A stretch of DNA of 64,000 nt from Callorhinus ursinus (GCF_003265705.1 NW_020312785.1:21278169-21342168), one strand, 5' to 3'. Shown: positions 32,571 through 43,665, counted from the first letter of the stretch. Made by a program: numbers and translations. Notes: generated from the sequence alone by a model not told the origin.

Positions 32571-33904
32571 GAAAGCAAGGTACTTTGCTTCTCTGAAACT
32601 GGATTTCATCATCTAGAAAAGGAAGGGTTGATGCACCTATCTGGGGAGGCTGCCCACCCTAAATCCTTTTTTTAAAACATGGCTCTCATTGCCTTGTTAT
32701 GGTTGTACTAGAACACTCCATCTCCCTGACTACCTCTAAGTAAAACAGGAGTGAGACACTATTAGGCCACCCAAATGTTAATTTTTGTCATGTGGAAATT
32801 ACTCATTGTATGGTTATGCTGAAGCAGAGTTCTGCCTGTCTTAAAACTATACCCATGATGCATGTCACTTATTGCTTATGCTTAAAAACCTCTTCTAAAA
32901 ATCACTTTTTTAAAAATGGTGCCTAATTATCTTTTTCCAGAGAGGAAAATGATGTTTATAGCTTCAGCTTTAGGAATTATATTTAGAAAAAAAGAAAAAA
33001 AAAGATCAAAGTGTTTTGGAAAGAAGAAAGCTTATTTCTTACCTTTAAAAAATATCCCACCTGAGACAAACATTTAAAAATATATTTAATTCTCAAAGGA
33101 AGCTTTTGAAAAAACATAAGCAAATGAAGGAGTGTGCTTAGAGGAGAAATTGTGTTTCAGTGCACTAGTTTCCTCCTGAGAGCTACAACATATATATTTT
33201 AAAAGGATAATAGCGATAAAAAAAGAGTAGGTACAAAGGACAATGATGGTCATGTGGATTGTCTGACTTTATTTACACAGAGACGATGTTGTTTAAGATG
33301 TACCTCAAGTGCTGACCCCAGATAGATGCCATCAGGGACTGGAGTTAGTGCTTTCTGGGAAAATCCTCATTCTCAGGCCTGGAACATAGGAATAAGACTC
33401 CTAGATAATTTGAGCTTCTCCAGATATGCCATCATGGAGGAACTATATAAACTCAAGTTACTTTCTAAGTCATTTAATTGTTTAGCAAAATTCTTTGCTA
33501 GAGTGAAAAATACTCTGTGCAAAGACCTGTTCTAGATTCTGTAGAAGTTAGAAAGATGAGTTATACTGGATTACACAAGGGCGAGGGAAGGAGCAAAGTG
33601 GGAGAGAGAAAATGGGGAGGGACAGAAATTAATGGAGATCAGCGTGAGACATGTGATATAAGTCTGGATCAGGCAGAGCCTAGGGAGCTTGAGGTTCCAA
33701 ATTAAGAGACTGGCATATTAGAGGTGAGGCCTCTCAATTATGTCTTTGGGAACTTTATTTTGAGTTCCATTCTGGAATCAGGGAAGAGAGAGAGTATTTG
33801 AAATATTTCCCCAAATAAATGACATGGATTCAGAAGGTGTCACTAAGATGGATTCAACCCCTTGGCAGTTATTCAACAATCTGAAGTTAAAGGATGCCTA
33901 GAAG
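32571..33904. other. Unique spacer
   Basis: About 1.3 kb. It holds A-rich runs (32986-33003) and AT-rich DNA. Frames of 69 and 62 codons at 33326-33705 have no recognisable domain. The second is rich in K/E/G, which reflects a purine-rich strand. Confidence 0.5.
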
Positions 33905-34125
33905 GGGAGAAGCCTGACATTCTTGGAGTACATACTCTCTGCCAGACACTTTTAATCTGTTATCTCATTTAACTCCAAAACAAATCCATGAGATATATGT
34001 TGTTTTCTGCATTTTAAAGATGAAGAATATGAGACACAGAATGATTAAATAAGTTAACCAATGCCCCACTGCTGGAGTAGTAGAGACAGGATTCCATATT
34101 CTTTCTATCCCTATCATGAAAATTT
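33905..34125 (-). mobile_element. MIR SINE, antisense
   Basis: 'ggagtacatactctctgccagacacttttaatctgttatctcatttaactccaaaacaaatccatgagatatatgttgttttctgcattttaaagatgaagaatatgagacacagaatgatt' then 'taagttaaccaatgccccactgctggagtagtagagacaggattcc'. This is the complete reverse-complement MIR order with its conserved core. Confidence 0.85.
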
Positions 34126-34674
34126 CCAGAGATGCATAATCAAACTTTGTTGTTGTTGTTTAAATTCATGGCTAGATTAATGTATTCAAGGTGACTGTAG
34201 TTTCATTATGCCTCTGCCAGGGGCAGCCTAGGGCCTCTGATCTGTAGGTGGTGTTCTTTAATTAGTGTCCCTATGGAATGGGGAAGTGCCTGCCCTTCAT
34301 TCCTTTGTTTAACAAATATCTACTGGGCTGCTTTTGTATGCCAGGCAAATAAATATTCAAGTGTTGTAGACATATACATCAGTGAACAAAACTCATAAAA
34401 TATCTGTTCTCACAGAGCTTACATTCTATTTAGGGGGAGACAGGAAATAAATACAAAGCACAATAAAGAAATAAAGTGTATACCGTGTTAAAAATTAACA
34501 AATGTTATGGAAAAATGAAAAAAAACAAACCCCACAGGATAAGGGAGTTCTGGAGTAGTAGGAGTGAGGATGGGGATCATGGTGCATGGGTAGGTGTCAT
34601 TTAGAAGGTGAAAAGTGAGCAGAAGCATGAAGCATGTAAGGGATTTAATAAAGCTGAAGTCAGAAATAAAGGGA

Positions 34675-34738
34675 CCTTAACGTTCAAAGAATCCAGACAT
34701 GTAACATGTAACATGTCTGGATTCTTTGAACGTTAAGG
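34675..34738. repeat. Perfect 28-bp inverted repeat with 8-nt loop
   Basis: Arm 1 (34675-34702, starting 'ccttaacgttc') is the exact reverse complement of arm 2 (34711-34738, ending 'gaacgttaagg'). The loop is 'aacatgta'. Arm 2 continues smoothly into the host repeat ('aaggaggccagtatggctgg'), so arm 2 looks ancestral and arm 1 looks like an inverted copy made by template switching. 'acatgta' recurs in tandem around the loop. Transcribed RNA would form a long perfect stem. Confidence 0.97.
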
Positions 34739-35095
34739 AGGCCAGTATGGCTGGAGCAGAGGGAGTGAAGAAGAAAATAGGATAAGATAAGGTCAGTTGG
34801 ACTGGGGAGGGACAGATCATGAAAGACGTTCCAGGTCATTATGTGGGCATTGGCTTTTACTCTGCGTTAGATGGGGGGATGATACAGAATTTTTAGAAAA
34901 TATGTGATATAACTTTAGATTTTAGAAGATTATTCTCTCCTGTGTTGATAAAGTATGTCAGAAGGGGGTGGGGTAAGGTTGAAGTAGGAAGTAGTTGACT
35001 TTCAATAAAGGGGTAAGAGATGTCAGTGGCTCAGACCAGGGTGGGAACAGTAGAAGGAGGGAAACTGATTGGATTCTGGGTATGTCATAGATATC

Positions 35096-35322
35096 AATTA
35101 AACAGGTTTTTTTAAAATTTTTTTAAAGATTTTATTTATTTTGAGAGAGCGAGAGGGAGAGAGTGAGCATGAACGGGGGGAGGGGCAAACGGGAGAAGCA
35201 GACTCCTCACAGAGCAGGGAACCCGATGTGGGGCTCCTCCCAGGACCCTGAGATCATGACCCGAGCTGACAGCAGATGCTTAACTGACTGAGCCACCCAG
35301 GAGTCCCTAATTCAACAGGTTT
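35096..35322 (-). mobile_element. CAN-SINE, antisense, nested in ancient repeat
   Basis: The body 35110-35308 is a reverse-complement CAN-SINE ('ttaaagattttatttattttgagagagcgagagggagagag', 'gagaagcagactcctcacagagcagggaacccgatgtggggctcc', 'gaccctgagatcatgacccgagct', 'gcttaactgactgagccacccagg'). TSD 'aattaaacaggttt' (35096-35109) versus 'aattcaacaggttt' (35309-35322), one mismatch. Confidence 0.95.
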
Positions 35323-35521
35323 GAGATGGATTTCATACATGGATTTGAGAGAAAAAGAGGGCTTTAGAATGACTCCAGAATTTTTTACCTGAACAAACTA
35401 GAAGACTGAAATTATCATTAAATAAAAAGAAAAGGCTGCAGAATGATGACTGGGAGGAAAGGCTAGGAGTTTTTTGTTTGTTTTCTTAAACTGGTTGAGT
35501 TTGGGATACTTATTAGATTTA

Positions 35522-35985
35522 TATATTATTAGTTGTCTATTGATGCATGACAAATCACCACAAACTTAACAGCTTAAAATAACACCCATATTATTATTTC
35601 ACATTTCTCTAGGTCAGAAGTCCAGATGGGTTCTCTGCTCAGGCTTTCACAAAGCCAAAATCAGAGCTCATTCAAACTGGGCTCGTAGCTGTAGGTTCTG
35701 GGAGAGAATCCACTTCCAGGTTCGTTCAGGTTGCTGGCAAAATTCAGTTCCTTGTGGTCCTAAGACTGAGCTCCCTATACCCTTGCTGGGCTTTTATCAG
35801 AGTAGTCACTCTCTAGTCATTGTTCATGGTTCCTCCATCTTCAAAGACAGTAACATTCTATCAAATCCTTTTCTTGCCTCAAATCTCTCTGACTTCCTCT
35901 TCTGCTGCCACCTTGGGAAAGCTCTCTGCTTTTAAAGATCTATTGTGATTAGGTTAGGCAATTTTTCTTTTTATAATACAAGAAC
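35522..35985 (-). mobile_element. MLT1-like LTR, antisense, nested in ancient repeat
   Basis: It begins 'ttattagttgtctattgatgcatgacaaatcaccacaaacttaacagcttaaaataacac', the reversed 3' end of an MLT1-type LTR. It continues 'aggtcagaagtccagatgggttctctgctcaggctttcacaaagcc', 'gggagagaatccacttccaggttcgttcaggttgctggcaaaattcagttccttgtgg', 'catggttcctccatcttcaaagacagtaac', 'ctgacttcctcttctgctgcc' and 'ttttaaagatctattgtgatta'. Length about 465 bp. No retroviral internal region. Confidence 0.75.
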
Positions 35986-36150
35986 ATAGTTATTAGAGGA
36001 GTAATGGGGGAAGTAGGAGAAGATGAAAGGGTGACGGTTATGGGAGTCTCACTACCATTACATCCAAGTTATAGATGTTGAATAATTAGTTAGATATATG
36101 AGCCTGGAGTTTAGGGACAAGATGTCAGCTAGATTTGGAAGTTTATGTTT

Positions 36151-37879
36151 AAAGTCTTGATTTCTGTCTTCCCTACAACCTCCTTAAGAAGTTGGGAGTG
36201 AGTTGCTAAGTAACACTCAGCCATAGGTACAGATGAAGCTATTGATACAAGGTCAGACATTTCTATTACCTAAAAATTACCTAAAAGAAACATTTCAGTG
36301 ACTCACTTCATTGGGCGGATCTGATTGGAATGTCTTGCTTGCCATGATATGGACTTTTCTGCCTAGAATGTTGGGTTGCCATTATTTATAAAAAAAAAAA
36401 TCTACTTCAACCTCAATGGCAGACTGTGGCAGCTCCCTGAATTGTTCATTTGTTCAATCCTAAATGGTGCCCAATGTTCTCACCAACTTTAAATAGGTCT
36501 ATGTCAAAGAAAAATTGCATTCAATATTTTTTTATTCCAAGAAATCTAATGCTAAAATTCAGCACCCATAGAAGCAGAAACCAAGCTGCTCTGTGTGAGA
36601 TATATTGAGCACGTCCTCTGGATGGAATAGTAAGTAGTTAGGAAGAAAGCACTAGGACTTTTATCACTCATCATCTGGTGAATTAATTAACCTGAGGCTT
36701 GACTAATGGGAAGCTATTTTGCTGTTAAGGGTGATTAATTAACAAATTCTCCTACTTAGGAATTAGTGCTTATATATGCACATATGCATATATATGTATA
36801 TTAATACATCAGTGTGTGTATATGTATTGCACTATTAGGCATGATTATTTAAAATAGTATTTTCAGGTTGTTTTAAAATAGTGTAAATGATTTAAAATAA
36901 AAGGAAAGGAATTGCCTCTTCCTGGAACTTTCAGAAGCTAATGAATAGTCCCCATGGTCATATTAAATTGACATCCAACAGAAAAGGAAATAGAGCCAGG
37001 TGACTCTTTTCTTGTCAAAATCATTAGCTTAATGGTAGAGGACACAGGACAAATGAACTATAGAAGCAATTGTGAGCCATACTTTTGTCATATGACAAAC
37101 TCTCCATCTCAGCAATGGGAACTAGGTGGGTGGGGATGAGAAGGGGGAGGGTATTATGGATAGCTGCCAGATCATTTCTGTTATGTTTAGTTCAGCCTGA
37201 ATTAGGAAGAAAGAAAAAAATGAAGAATGTCTTGTGCTCTAGGATGAATAAATATTGTTGAATCAGATGTTAAGATTGTCTTTAAGAAACTTAATAGCAT
37301 CCAGAAATCCAAAGGAGGGAGATTACTTAGATGATAATGAATCTGAAATTTGTATTCAAGAAAAGCAAATTATTTGGCCTGAGGGGAAATGTGGGGGTTT
37401 GAGGCTCAAGGGGGAGAAACAGCTATTTCCTAACATTCAAAGCATTGTCCTGATAAAGGAAGAAAGTATTTGTTCAGCATTACATTAAAAAGTAGGGCTA
37501 GAATTAATGATTGGAAATTATGAGCATCTAAAACATTTGAGATCAACGTAAGAATGGTCTAAGAAAAAACAAGCAGAAATCTTTTACTTGAATTATTTAA
37601 GTAAAAGCTAAGACACCACCGGTGAGAAATGTTGGTACTTTGTTCTTTATAAACTAGGTGATCTTTCATCCTGATCTGACTCTAAGATTCTATGAGCCTA
37701 TAAAGTAAGCTAGTTTTATAATAGACTTGATTTCATTACATGTGAAAATTCAAGTCTCTAAAGTAGGAAGGGTTACTGTGTTAGTAGTTAAAAATTACTA
37801 CCAAAGTGTTTTTTTTTAACGTCTATTATCTATCATCTATCTATCATGATATCCATGTGAGAGTCTGCTAATTTTTCTC
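36151..37879. other. Unique spacer
   Basis: About 1.7 kb with no repeat recognised. A TA/TG-alternating tract lies at 36770-36825, and a 'ctattatctatcatctatctatcatgatatcc' (GATA-like) run at 37823-37854. A 77-codon frame at 37255-37488 is not supported by any motif. Confidence 0.5.
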
Positions 37880-38160
37880 CCAAAACCTATTCTCCCTTTT
37901 TCTCAACGAAATAGATGGCTACCCAGAATAAAGACTTCACTTTGCAGCTTCCTTTATCTGGATTGAACAAAAATATGGCCAATATAATGCAAGCAAAAGT
38001 GACATGTGGCAATTTTCCTAAAGCTTTCTAAGGGACAGCTGCATCCACCTCTGTCATCCCCCCCCTTTATCTCGTCCTCCTTCCTGCTGACATGATGTCT
38101 GCCGATGAAGAGAACCTGTTGGATCCTGAGTTCTTTGGAATATGGAGAGAATCCCTAATG
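37880..38160 (+). mobile_element. Ancient LTR-like/MER-type fragment, sense
   Basis: 'cccaaaacctattctccctttttctc', 'agataaagacttcactttgcagcttcc'-type motif (seen as 'cccagaataaagacttcactttgcagc'), 'aaaagtgacatgtggcaattttcc', 'cctttatctcgtcctccttcctgctgacatgatg' and 'aagagaacctgttggatcctgag' follow one old LTR-like repeat. The same family occurs at 39990-40140 (+) and 28610-28945 (-). Name not resolved. Confidence 0.5.
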
Positions 38161-38214
38161 AAGAAATTAAAGAGTAGTGTTAAGTGTTAAGACTTAAGTG
38201 TTCTAACTACACAT

Positions 38215-38358
38215 GCACAGGTAACTATATGAGGTGATGGATATGTTAATTAGCTTGTTTGTGATGAACATTTTACAGTGTATATGTGTATCAAATCATC
38301 AAGTTATACACCTTAAAAATATACAATTTTAATTGTCAATTATACCTCAATAAAATTG
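38215..38358 (+). mobile_element. L1M 3' end, sense
   Basis: 'gcacaggtaactatatgaggtgatggatatgttaattagcttgtttgtgatgaac', 'acagtgtatatgtgtatcaaatcatcaagttatacaccttaaa' and 'tgtcaattatacctcaataaaattgg' are the standard last 140 bp of middle-aged L1 elements. A G-rich run follows the tail. Confidence 0.88.
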
Positions 38359-38774
38359 GGGGGGGAGGAGCCTGAATCTCATAGAACTTTATGAAGCAAA
38401 ACTCAATGCCCGTATCCAGACTTTTTCATGAGAGAGAAATAAATGATTTTTAATACTACTGCCATTTTTGTCCATGACAGTTAAAACTTAATTCTATACT
38501 GATATATAACTGTATAATAGACCTACTGCTATTCCTATAGCAATTCCTAATTGATAATTGGAATTCATCATAAATGGTAAAGACATTGCAAAAATAGTTA
38601 TATATATTTCTTAAATGTTACTTTTAATTTTTTAAAATTTACACTATGTTTAAGCTTGTAAATAATCTAAAAATTGTAATTTTGTAATTTATTTGCTTTT
38701 TTCAGAAAGCAATGTTAGCTATGTAACAATCGTATCTGGCATCTTCAACATTCACAATATGGACACATTTCCTT
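38359..38774. other. Unique AT-rich spacer
   Basis: About 415 bp between an L1 end and a SINE. Strongly AT-rich, nothing recognisable. Confidence 0.5.
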
Positions 38775-39006
38775 AGAAAATCTACCATTTGGGGCACCCG
38801 GGTGGCTAAGTCGTCAGCGTCTGCCTTCGGCTCAGGTCATGGTCCCAGGGTCCTGGGATCAAGCCCTGCATTGGGCTCCCTGCTGGGCCAGGAGCCTGCT
38901 TCTCCCTCTCCCACTCCCTTGCTTGTGTTCCCTCTCTAGCTGTCTCTCTCTCTGTCAAATAAATAAATAAAATCTTAAAAAGAAAAGAAAAGAAAATCTA
39001 GCATTT
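38775..39006 (+). mobile_element. CAN-SINE, young caniform type, full length
   Basis: The body 38791-38990 runs 'ggggcacccgggtggctaagtcg', 'tctgccttcggctcaggtcatggtcccagggtcctgggatc', 'gggctccctgctgggccaggagcctgcttctccctctcccactccc', a CT-run, and '(aaat)n aaaatctt' with an A/G tail. TSD 'agaaaatctaccattt' (38775-38790) versus 'agaaaatctagcattt' (38991-39006). The 'cactcccttgcttgtgttccctc' segment marks the caniform subfamily shared with the 58958 copy. Confidence 0.97.
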
Positions 39007-39757
39007 ATCCAGAAATTGAATCAACATTATAGTATTCCTGGGATCTCAAGAATACTCTGGGGAGAGCTGAAACAGACTCAACCATATATATTAATATATG
39101 CTCTACAGACATTCCTCATGGGATTCTGCAACCCTGATTTAGTGACTTTCTAGCTATTTAGATAGGACTATTTAGAGTTATATCTTTGTGGGAAGAAATA
39201 TCCCATGTTACAGTAAATTTATTATAAAATATTAGGAAGAAATAATATTTCTTTAATAAACATCCTATTGATATCTCCTATAGATATGAAATGTTTTATG
39301 TAATTGATGTAACATAGGCAATCAACCATGGCAAGCTTTCTAGCACCGTCCTTTAAATGAACTTTACATAAGCCCGAGAAAATATCTCAGATAAAAAAAA
39401 AAATGTGTATTTTATAGGTTCAGACATGTTTAAGTAGATTCCAAAGCTCATTCTCTAGAAAATCACTAGGATGTCTCTTTAGGACCCATATTCTGCCTTC
39501 CTTATAGAAAAGTCATGTAATCATTTGCAGTTTAGATTAAATATGAGTTAACATAGGCTAGAAATTAATTTCATTTTCTCAAGAATTCCCTAAACATACT
39601 AAATTTCATTAAAAGCATTTACACTTTACTCTAATTTTATTTTATTAATATGTATATGAACATAATGGACTAGATGTTATAAAGCAAACCTAGATAAACT
39701 TTTCCTTTCAAGATCGTTATTGAACATTGGAGTAGGCCTGCATTATCGGGGATACAT
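39007..39757. other. Unique spacer
   Basis: About 750 bp AT-rich DNA, no supported feature. Confidence 0.5.
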
Positions 39758-39765
39758 CGAGGAGG

Positions 39766-39892
39766 GTTTTTGTTGTTGTTGTTGTTGTTGTTGTTTTTGT
39801 TTATGTAGTCTCCACGCCCAACATGGGGCTCGAACTCATAACGCTGAGACCAAGAGGTGCACATTCTACTGACTGAGCCAGCCAAGTGCCCC
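39766..39892 (-). mobile_element. Short CAN-SINE variant with (TTG)n tail
   Basis: The reverse complement starts 'ggggcacttggctggctcagtcag', then 'gtgcacctcttggtctcagcg', 'tatgagttcgagccccatgttgggcgtggagactacataaac'. This is a tRNA-like head without the CT-rich body, the short type that ends soon after the B box. Its A-tail has become (CAA)n, seen as (TTG)n at 39769-39795. A 6-bp flank 'gaggag' at 39759 and 39894 is a weak TSD candidate. Confidence 0.88.
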
Positions 39893-39989
39893 AGAGGAGA
39901 TGTTTTTAAAACACATGAACCCAGCTCCCACACATGACTTGCTGAATTAACACCACACTTGTATACTAATAAACTTCCTTTTTCTCAAA

Positions 39990-40142
39990 GAATGGAATCT
40001 CCAAATTTGAGCTGGTCACATGGCTCTCCAGAATGAAAACTTCACTCTGCAGCCTCCTTTGTAGCTAACTTTGGCCATGCAATGTCTTCATGCAGATGGA
40101 CCCACCAGGATGTGGAATCAATCTTCATGGCTTCCAATTAGC
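39990..40142 (+). mobile_element. Ancient LTR-like/MER-type fragment, sense
   Basis: 'gctggtcacatggctctccagaatgaaaacttcactctgcagcctcctttgtagctaactttggccatgcaatg' is the same segment as 37.92-37.99 kb ('cccagaataaagacttcactttgcagcttcc'). It is therefore a second copy or a displaced part of the same old repeat. Confidence 0.5.
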
Positions 40143-41667
40143 CTGAATTTAGGTGCTGACCAAAATCCTCCCCTTTGGGACACTGACAGGTCTTGGGACA
40201 CCCTCTTACTGCAAGCTATTAAAAAATACAAATAAAATTACCCTTCAAAACAAGCTTACGTAGAGCAAAACATCAAGCTGGCTTTCTCAGTAGAAGTTTT
40301 TAAAAGCATATTACGAAGTAAAACCACAACTAGAAACCTCCAATAAAGGCATATAAGGCTCAACTGGGTTTTTTATTTTATTTTTTTATGAAAAGGGACC
40401 AATGACAAAAATAAAATGCAATATTAGGAGTTTGTCTGAAAGTGCATCTTACCAGCTTGCACTGATCTCTTTACAGAGTCGGCCCTACCTTGTTGTCCCC
40501 TGTACTAACAGGCTAATAGGAGAACTGGTTTGCCTGTAGCCCAGTGAGCCGTAGGTACGACAGGGTCTTAAATCGGAGGGAATCAGAGATGTTCATTCTA
40601 TAGAAATCACTGGCAAAAGAAAAAGGAATGAAAATATTTCTAAATATATCTCAACAGTGAAAACAAATGATTTTTTTTTCCTTTTACTTAACTACAGATT
40701 TCAATTACTCAGAGTTAATTTTGCAACCATGCTGCAACTGAAATAGTTATCCAGCACATATTTGACCTGGTACATATGTAACTGCACTAATTTGACCTTG
40801 GAAATAAAATTAATATATATGTTACCTTGTACAAAAAACAAGGGATGTTTCTCTTATTTAGCCTGTGGAATGATCTGAATTTACAGTAGACGATAGAGAA
40901 GTACTGTATTATATATAATACCTCATGGTTTCTATTTAAGGAAAACCTAACAGGACATTGAAATATTCAGATCTATATTTGGACTTGCATAGTCAAAATA
41001 GAGTGTTCAAGAATTAGAGAGTAATACCAAAGTAATTAATGACAGCCATGTATATATGTATGCATATATTAATGAACTTAGCCCTGGACTTTCAAGTTAT
41101 CAAGTTAATACTATGGCTAATTTATAACTCTCTCCTTGATTAAATTCCCACTAAAATTTTATTCCTATGGTTTATTGATGTAGTATATAAATATATTAAT
41201 AATAGTGCAACCTGTAGTTAGTAGAGAGTAATCATTGCTGTCTTTTTAAGAGAGAAAGCATTTGGAGAGCCAGACAGTTAAGTTTGCTTCTGTGATATTC
41301 TCTGGTGTTTGAGTAACAAAGGGACACCAAGAATTTTCTGAACAAGAATGATTTTTACTGGTATACACAGGTATCACTGAGCCCCCTCCTCAATCCAGTC
41401 AAGAAAATCTACCACTTCTTTGTCCTGATATAAGGTGTTCAGGGAGATGAGTGATTCTTTGTAAGTGAATTATAGCAGGATAAATGGGAGACTTCCTTTG
41501 AAACATAAGAATATGAATAGGAAATTTTTTGTTAGTGTTGTAGGAGAATGCTCTGGTTTGAGTATTCTGTGATTATCTTGCAACCTTCTGTCAAGTAGAA
41601 CATTTGTTCTAGTCATACTGAAGTGAAACAACGGGTAGAGGAATCATTATCTTATGGTCAGACAAAC
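40143..41667. other. Unique spacer
   Basis: About 1.5 kb. A 40440-40590 patch is GC-richer ('acagagtcggccctaccttgttgtcccctg', 'cccagtgagccgtaggtacgacaggg') but has no frame. Otherwise AT-rich. Confidence 0.5.
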
Positions 41668-41906
41668 TGAAGATACCTCACAGTTTCTCAGCTTTGGCAC
41701 CATTGACATTTTTGACCAAGTTTTTCTTTGTTGTGGGTACTGTCCTGGTCATTATAAGATGTTTGGCAGCACCACTGGCCTCCAGCCACTATATATGCTA
41801 GTAGCATTCACCCCCCAGTATGACAACCAAAAAATGTCTCAGAACATTGCCAAATGTCCCCTGGGGTGAGGGTATAATTGCCCCTGATTCAGAACCACCT
41901 AGTTAC
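41668..41906. mobile_element. hAT-type MER DNA transposon fragment
   Basis: 'acagtttctcagctttggcaccattgacatttttgacc', 'tctttgttgtgggtactgtcctggtcattataagatgtttggcagcaccactggcctccagccactat', 'tgacaaccaaaaaatgtctcagaacattgccaaatgtcccctggggtg' and 'attgcccctgattcagaaccacct' follow an old nonautonomous hAT-like repeat whose ends are 'cagtggttctcaa ... ttgagaaccactg'. The 71-codon frame inside is not a gene. Confidence 0.7.
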
Positions 41907-42709
41907 CTAATGACCAAAGTCACTGGATTTTCAGAAAAGGAATTGGCTGAGTCTGTAACCACATGTGATGAAGTGAGTATAATTTATGAGATTTAAAAAA
42001 AAAAAACTATTGATATAAAAATAAACTAATCCTTTTCAAACGCTTAGTAACATTTTTGGTTGTACACTCATTAGGAGGTGCTTTATCTTGTATATTTTCA
42101 ATTATTAAAAGCATAGCAGAATAGCTCACATTACACCATTGTTAGTATCAGAGATTAGTGGGATTTCTTGTTAAGAAAGAAAATAAAAGATAAGATTGTA
42201 TTTAGTGCACATAAATGGTAAGATGTTAGGGAGTGTCATTAGAATAGAATAAATAGTGGCATTAGAATAAAAATGAGTACAACTGCTAAGGTATTTAAAT
42301 CTTGCTTAATGGTGTCAAAGTTGGAGCAAATATGAACAGACAAAATCGAATTTATAAAATCATATATAAAGAAGAGAGCTGAAACACTGGGGCAATGTTC
42401 ATTCCTTCCTGTATATATTTTGTCACCAAATTCTTAAAATATAAACATCCTGATGATAGGGTCTTATTAAGCTTTATCTTATTAATCTTAAGATACCTAC
42501 TATTTTATGTGGCTCAAAATACGTAATTATTAAATATTTGTTGAATTAATGAATTTCGATATTCCAAATTATCTCTTCCTATTTATTTACACTGTTTTAG
42601 TTTCATTTGCAAATATATCTTGCTAGGAATATTGCTATCTTTCTACATAGTTTTTTTTTTTTTTTTTCTTCTAATTTCATTCTTCACCATACTACAGCCA
42701 AAGATTTTT
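41907..42709. other. Unique AT-rich spacer
   Basis: About 800 bp. An L2-tail-like 'aaatatttgttgaattaatgaat' lies at 42532-42554, and a 17-base T run at 42651-42667. No gene. Confidence 0.5.
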
Positions 42710-43130
42710 TTTTTAAACTCATTTTGGATCATGTAATTTCCTTGATTTAAACTCATAACTGACTCACTATCACTGAAGGAAATCCTAAGACCTTTGGCAG
42801 TAAGCATATTTAAAATTTTAATCTAACCCCTGCCTACCATTGCTACCTCATCTCCCATACTCACCCGTATGCTCAGATACTCAGCCATGCTGTCTCCCTG
42901 GCAGTTCTTGGAAGGAGTCAGGCTTTCTTGCATCTCTTTGACTGTGTTCATGCAATTCCCTCAACCTGGATTATTCTCTGCCTCTTGACTGATTATCACT
43001 TGATTCTTAGTCAACAGGTCATCTCTTCTGCCTGGAGTGTCCTAGCCGAACAGAGTCTTTCACTACACTTTGTTTTCATATATACTCCCTTTTAGTACTT
43101 TTCTTCTGCAGTCTTCCTAACAATTTTTTA
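42710..43130 (+). mobile_element. L2 LINE 3' region, sense
   Basis: 'tttggatcatgtaatttccttgatttaaactc', 'cctaagacctttggcagtaagc', 'aatctaacccctgcctaccattgctacctcatctccc', 'agccatgctgtctccctggcagttcttgg', 'tctttgactgtgttcatgcaattccctcaacctggattattctctgcctct' and 'gtcaacaggtcatctcttctgcctgg' give the familiar L2 3' order (ORF2 end to 3'UTR). Diverged, non-functional. Confidence 0.8.
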
Positions 43131-43439
43131 AGACCTACACTAAAATATTATTATGTTGTATTATAATTGTCCATAAGTCAGGTTTGGCTGGGGTTTAATC
43201 TTTCCTTGTGTTTTACTTTGAGAACATGCAGGTGGTGAAAAAGTTTATTCTGATGCCTCTCCGGGGGCCTTCTCTAGTACTTTCACAGCCATAGACCTCC
43301 CTGCAGCTGCCAACAACCCATGGAAGATTCATGTCACCCATACCATAAGACTCTCCCTCCCCTGCCCCACCATTCTCTTACTTTTCCAGCCCCACTGGAG
43401 TCCTTATGGTTTTCTCAGACCCATGCATCAAACACTGGA
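43131..43439. other. Unique spacer with C-rich patch
   Basis: About 310 bp. It includes a C-rich stretch at 43255-43425 ('tctccgggggccttctc', 'ctccctcccctgccccacc') of unknown origin. No frame or splice motif stands out. Confidence 0.45.
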
Positions 43440-43665
43440 GAGCAAGAGTAGAATGACAAATTCTAAGGCCATACAAGGGTTCAAATCCTGGCTCTGTTAT
43501 TTACTCACTATGTGATAATGAAGAAGTAATCATCTGTAAAGTATGAATAATAATGGATTCATCTCGCAAGGTTGCTGTGGAAATAATATAACTAGAATAT
43601 GTAAAGAAGTTAATTAGAACCTGGCACATATTGAGTGTGCCATCATTATTTGCTATTCTTTTATA
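43440..43665 (+). mobile_element. MIR SINE, sense
   Basis: 'gagcaagagtagaatgacaaattctaaggcc', 'gggttcaaatcctggctctgttatttactcactatgtga', 'catctgtaaagtatgaataataatggattcatctcgcaaggttgctgtggaaat' and 'ttagaacctggcacatattgagtg' show the complete MIR with a still recognisable B box ('gggttcaaatcc'). Confidence 0.82.

Larger units (their letters stand above)
34296..36150 (+). mobile_element. Long ancient LINE-like relic hosting younger insertions
   Basis: Element pieces in order: 'tgtttaacaaatatctactgggctgcttttgtatgccagg', 'gtgaacaaaactc', 'tctcacagagcttacattctatttagggggagacagg', 'gtcatttagaaggtg', 'aaggaggccagtatggctggagcagaggg', 'ggcttttactctgcgttagatggggg', 'ctcagaccagggtgggaacagtagaagg', 'gaatgactccagaatttttta', 'gttgagtttgggatacttattagattta', and after a gap 'gttagatatatgagcctggagtttaggg'. 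The order follows one ancient mammalian repeat (L2/L1M class; exact family unresolved). A SINE (35110-35308) and an MLT1-like LTR (about 35522-35985) split it, giving a relative age order. Confidence 0.65.
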
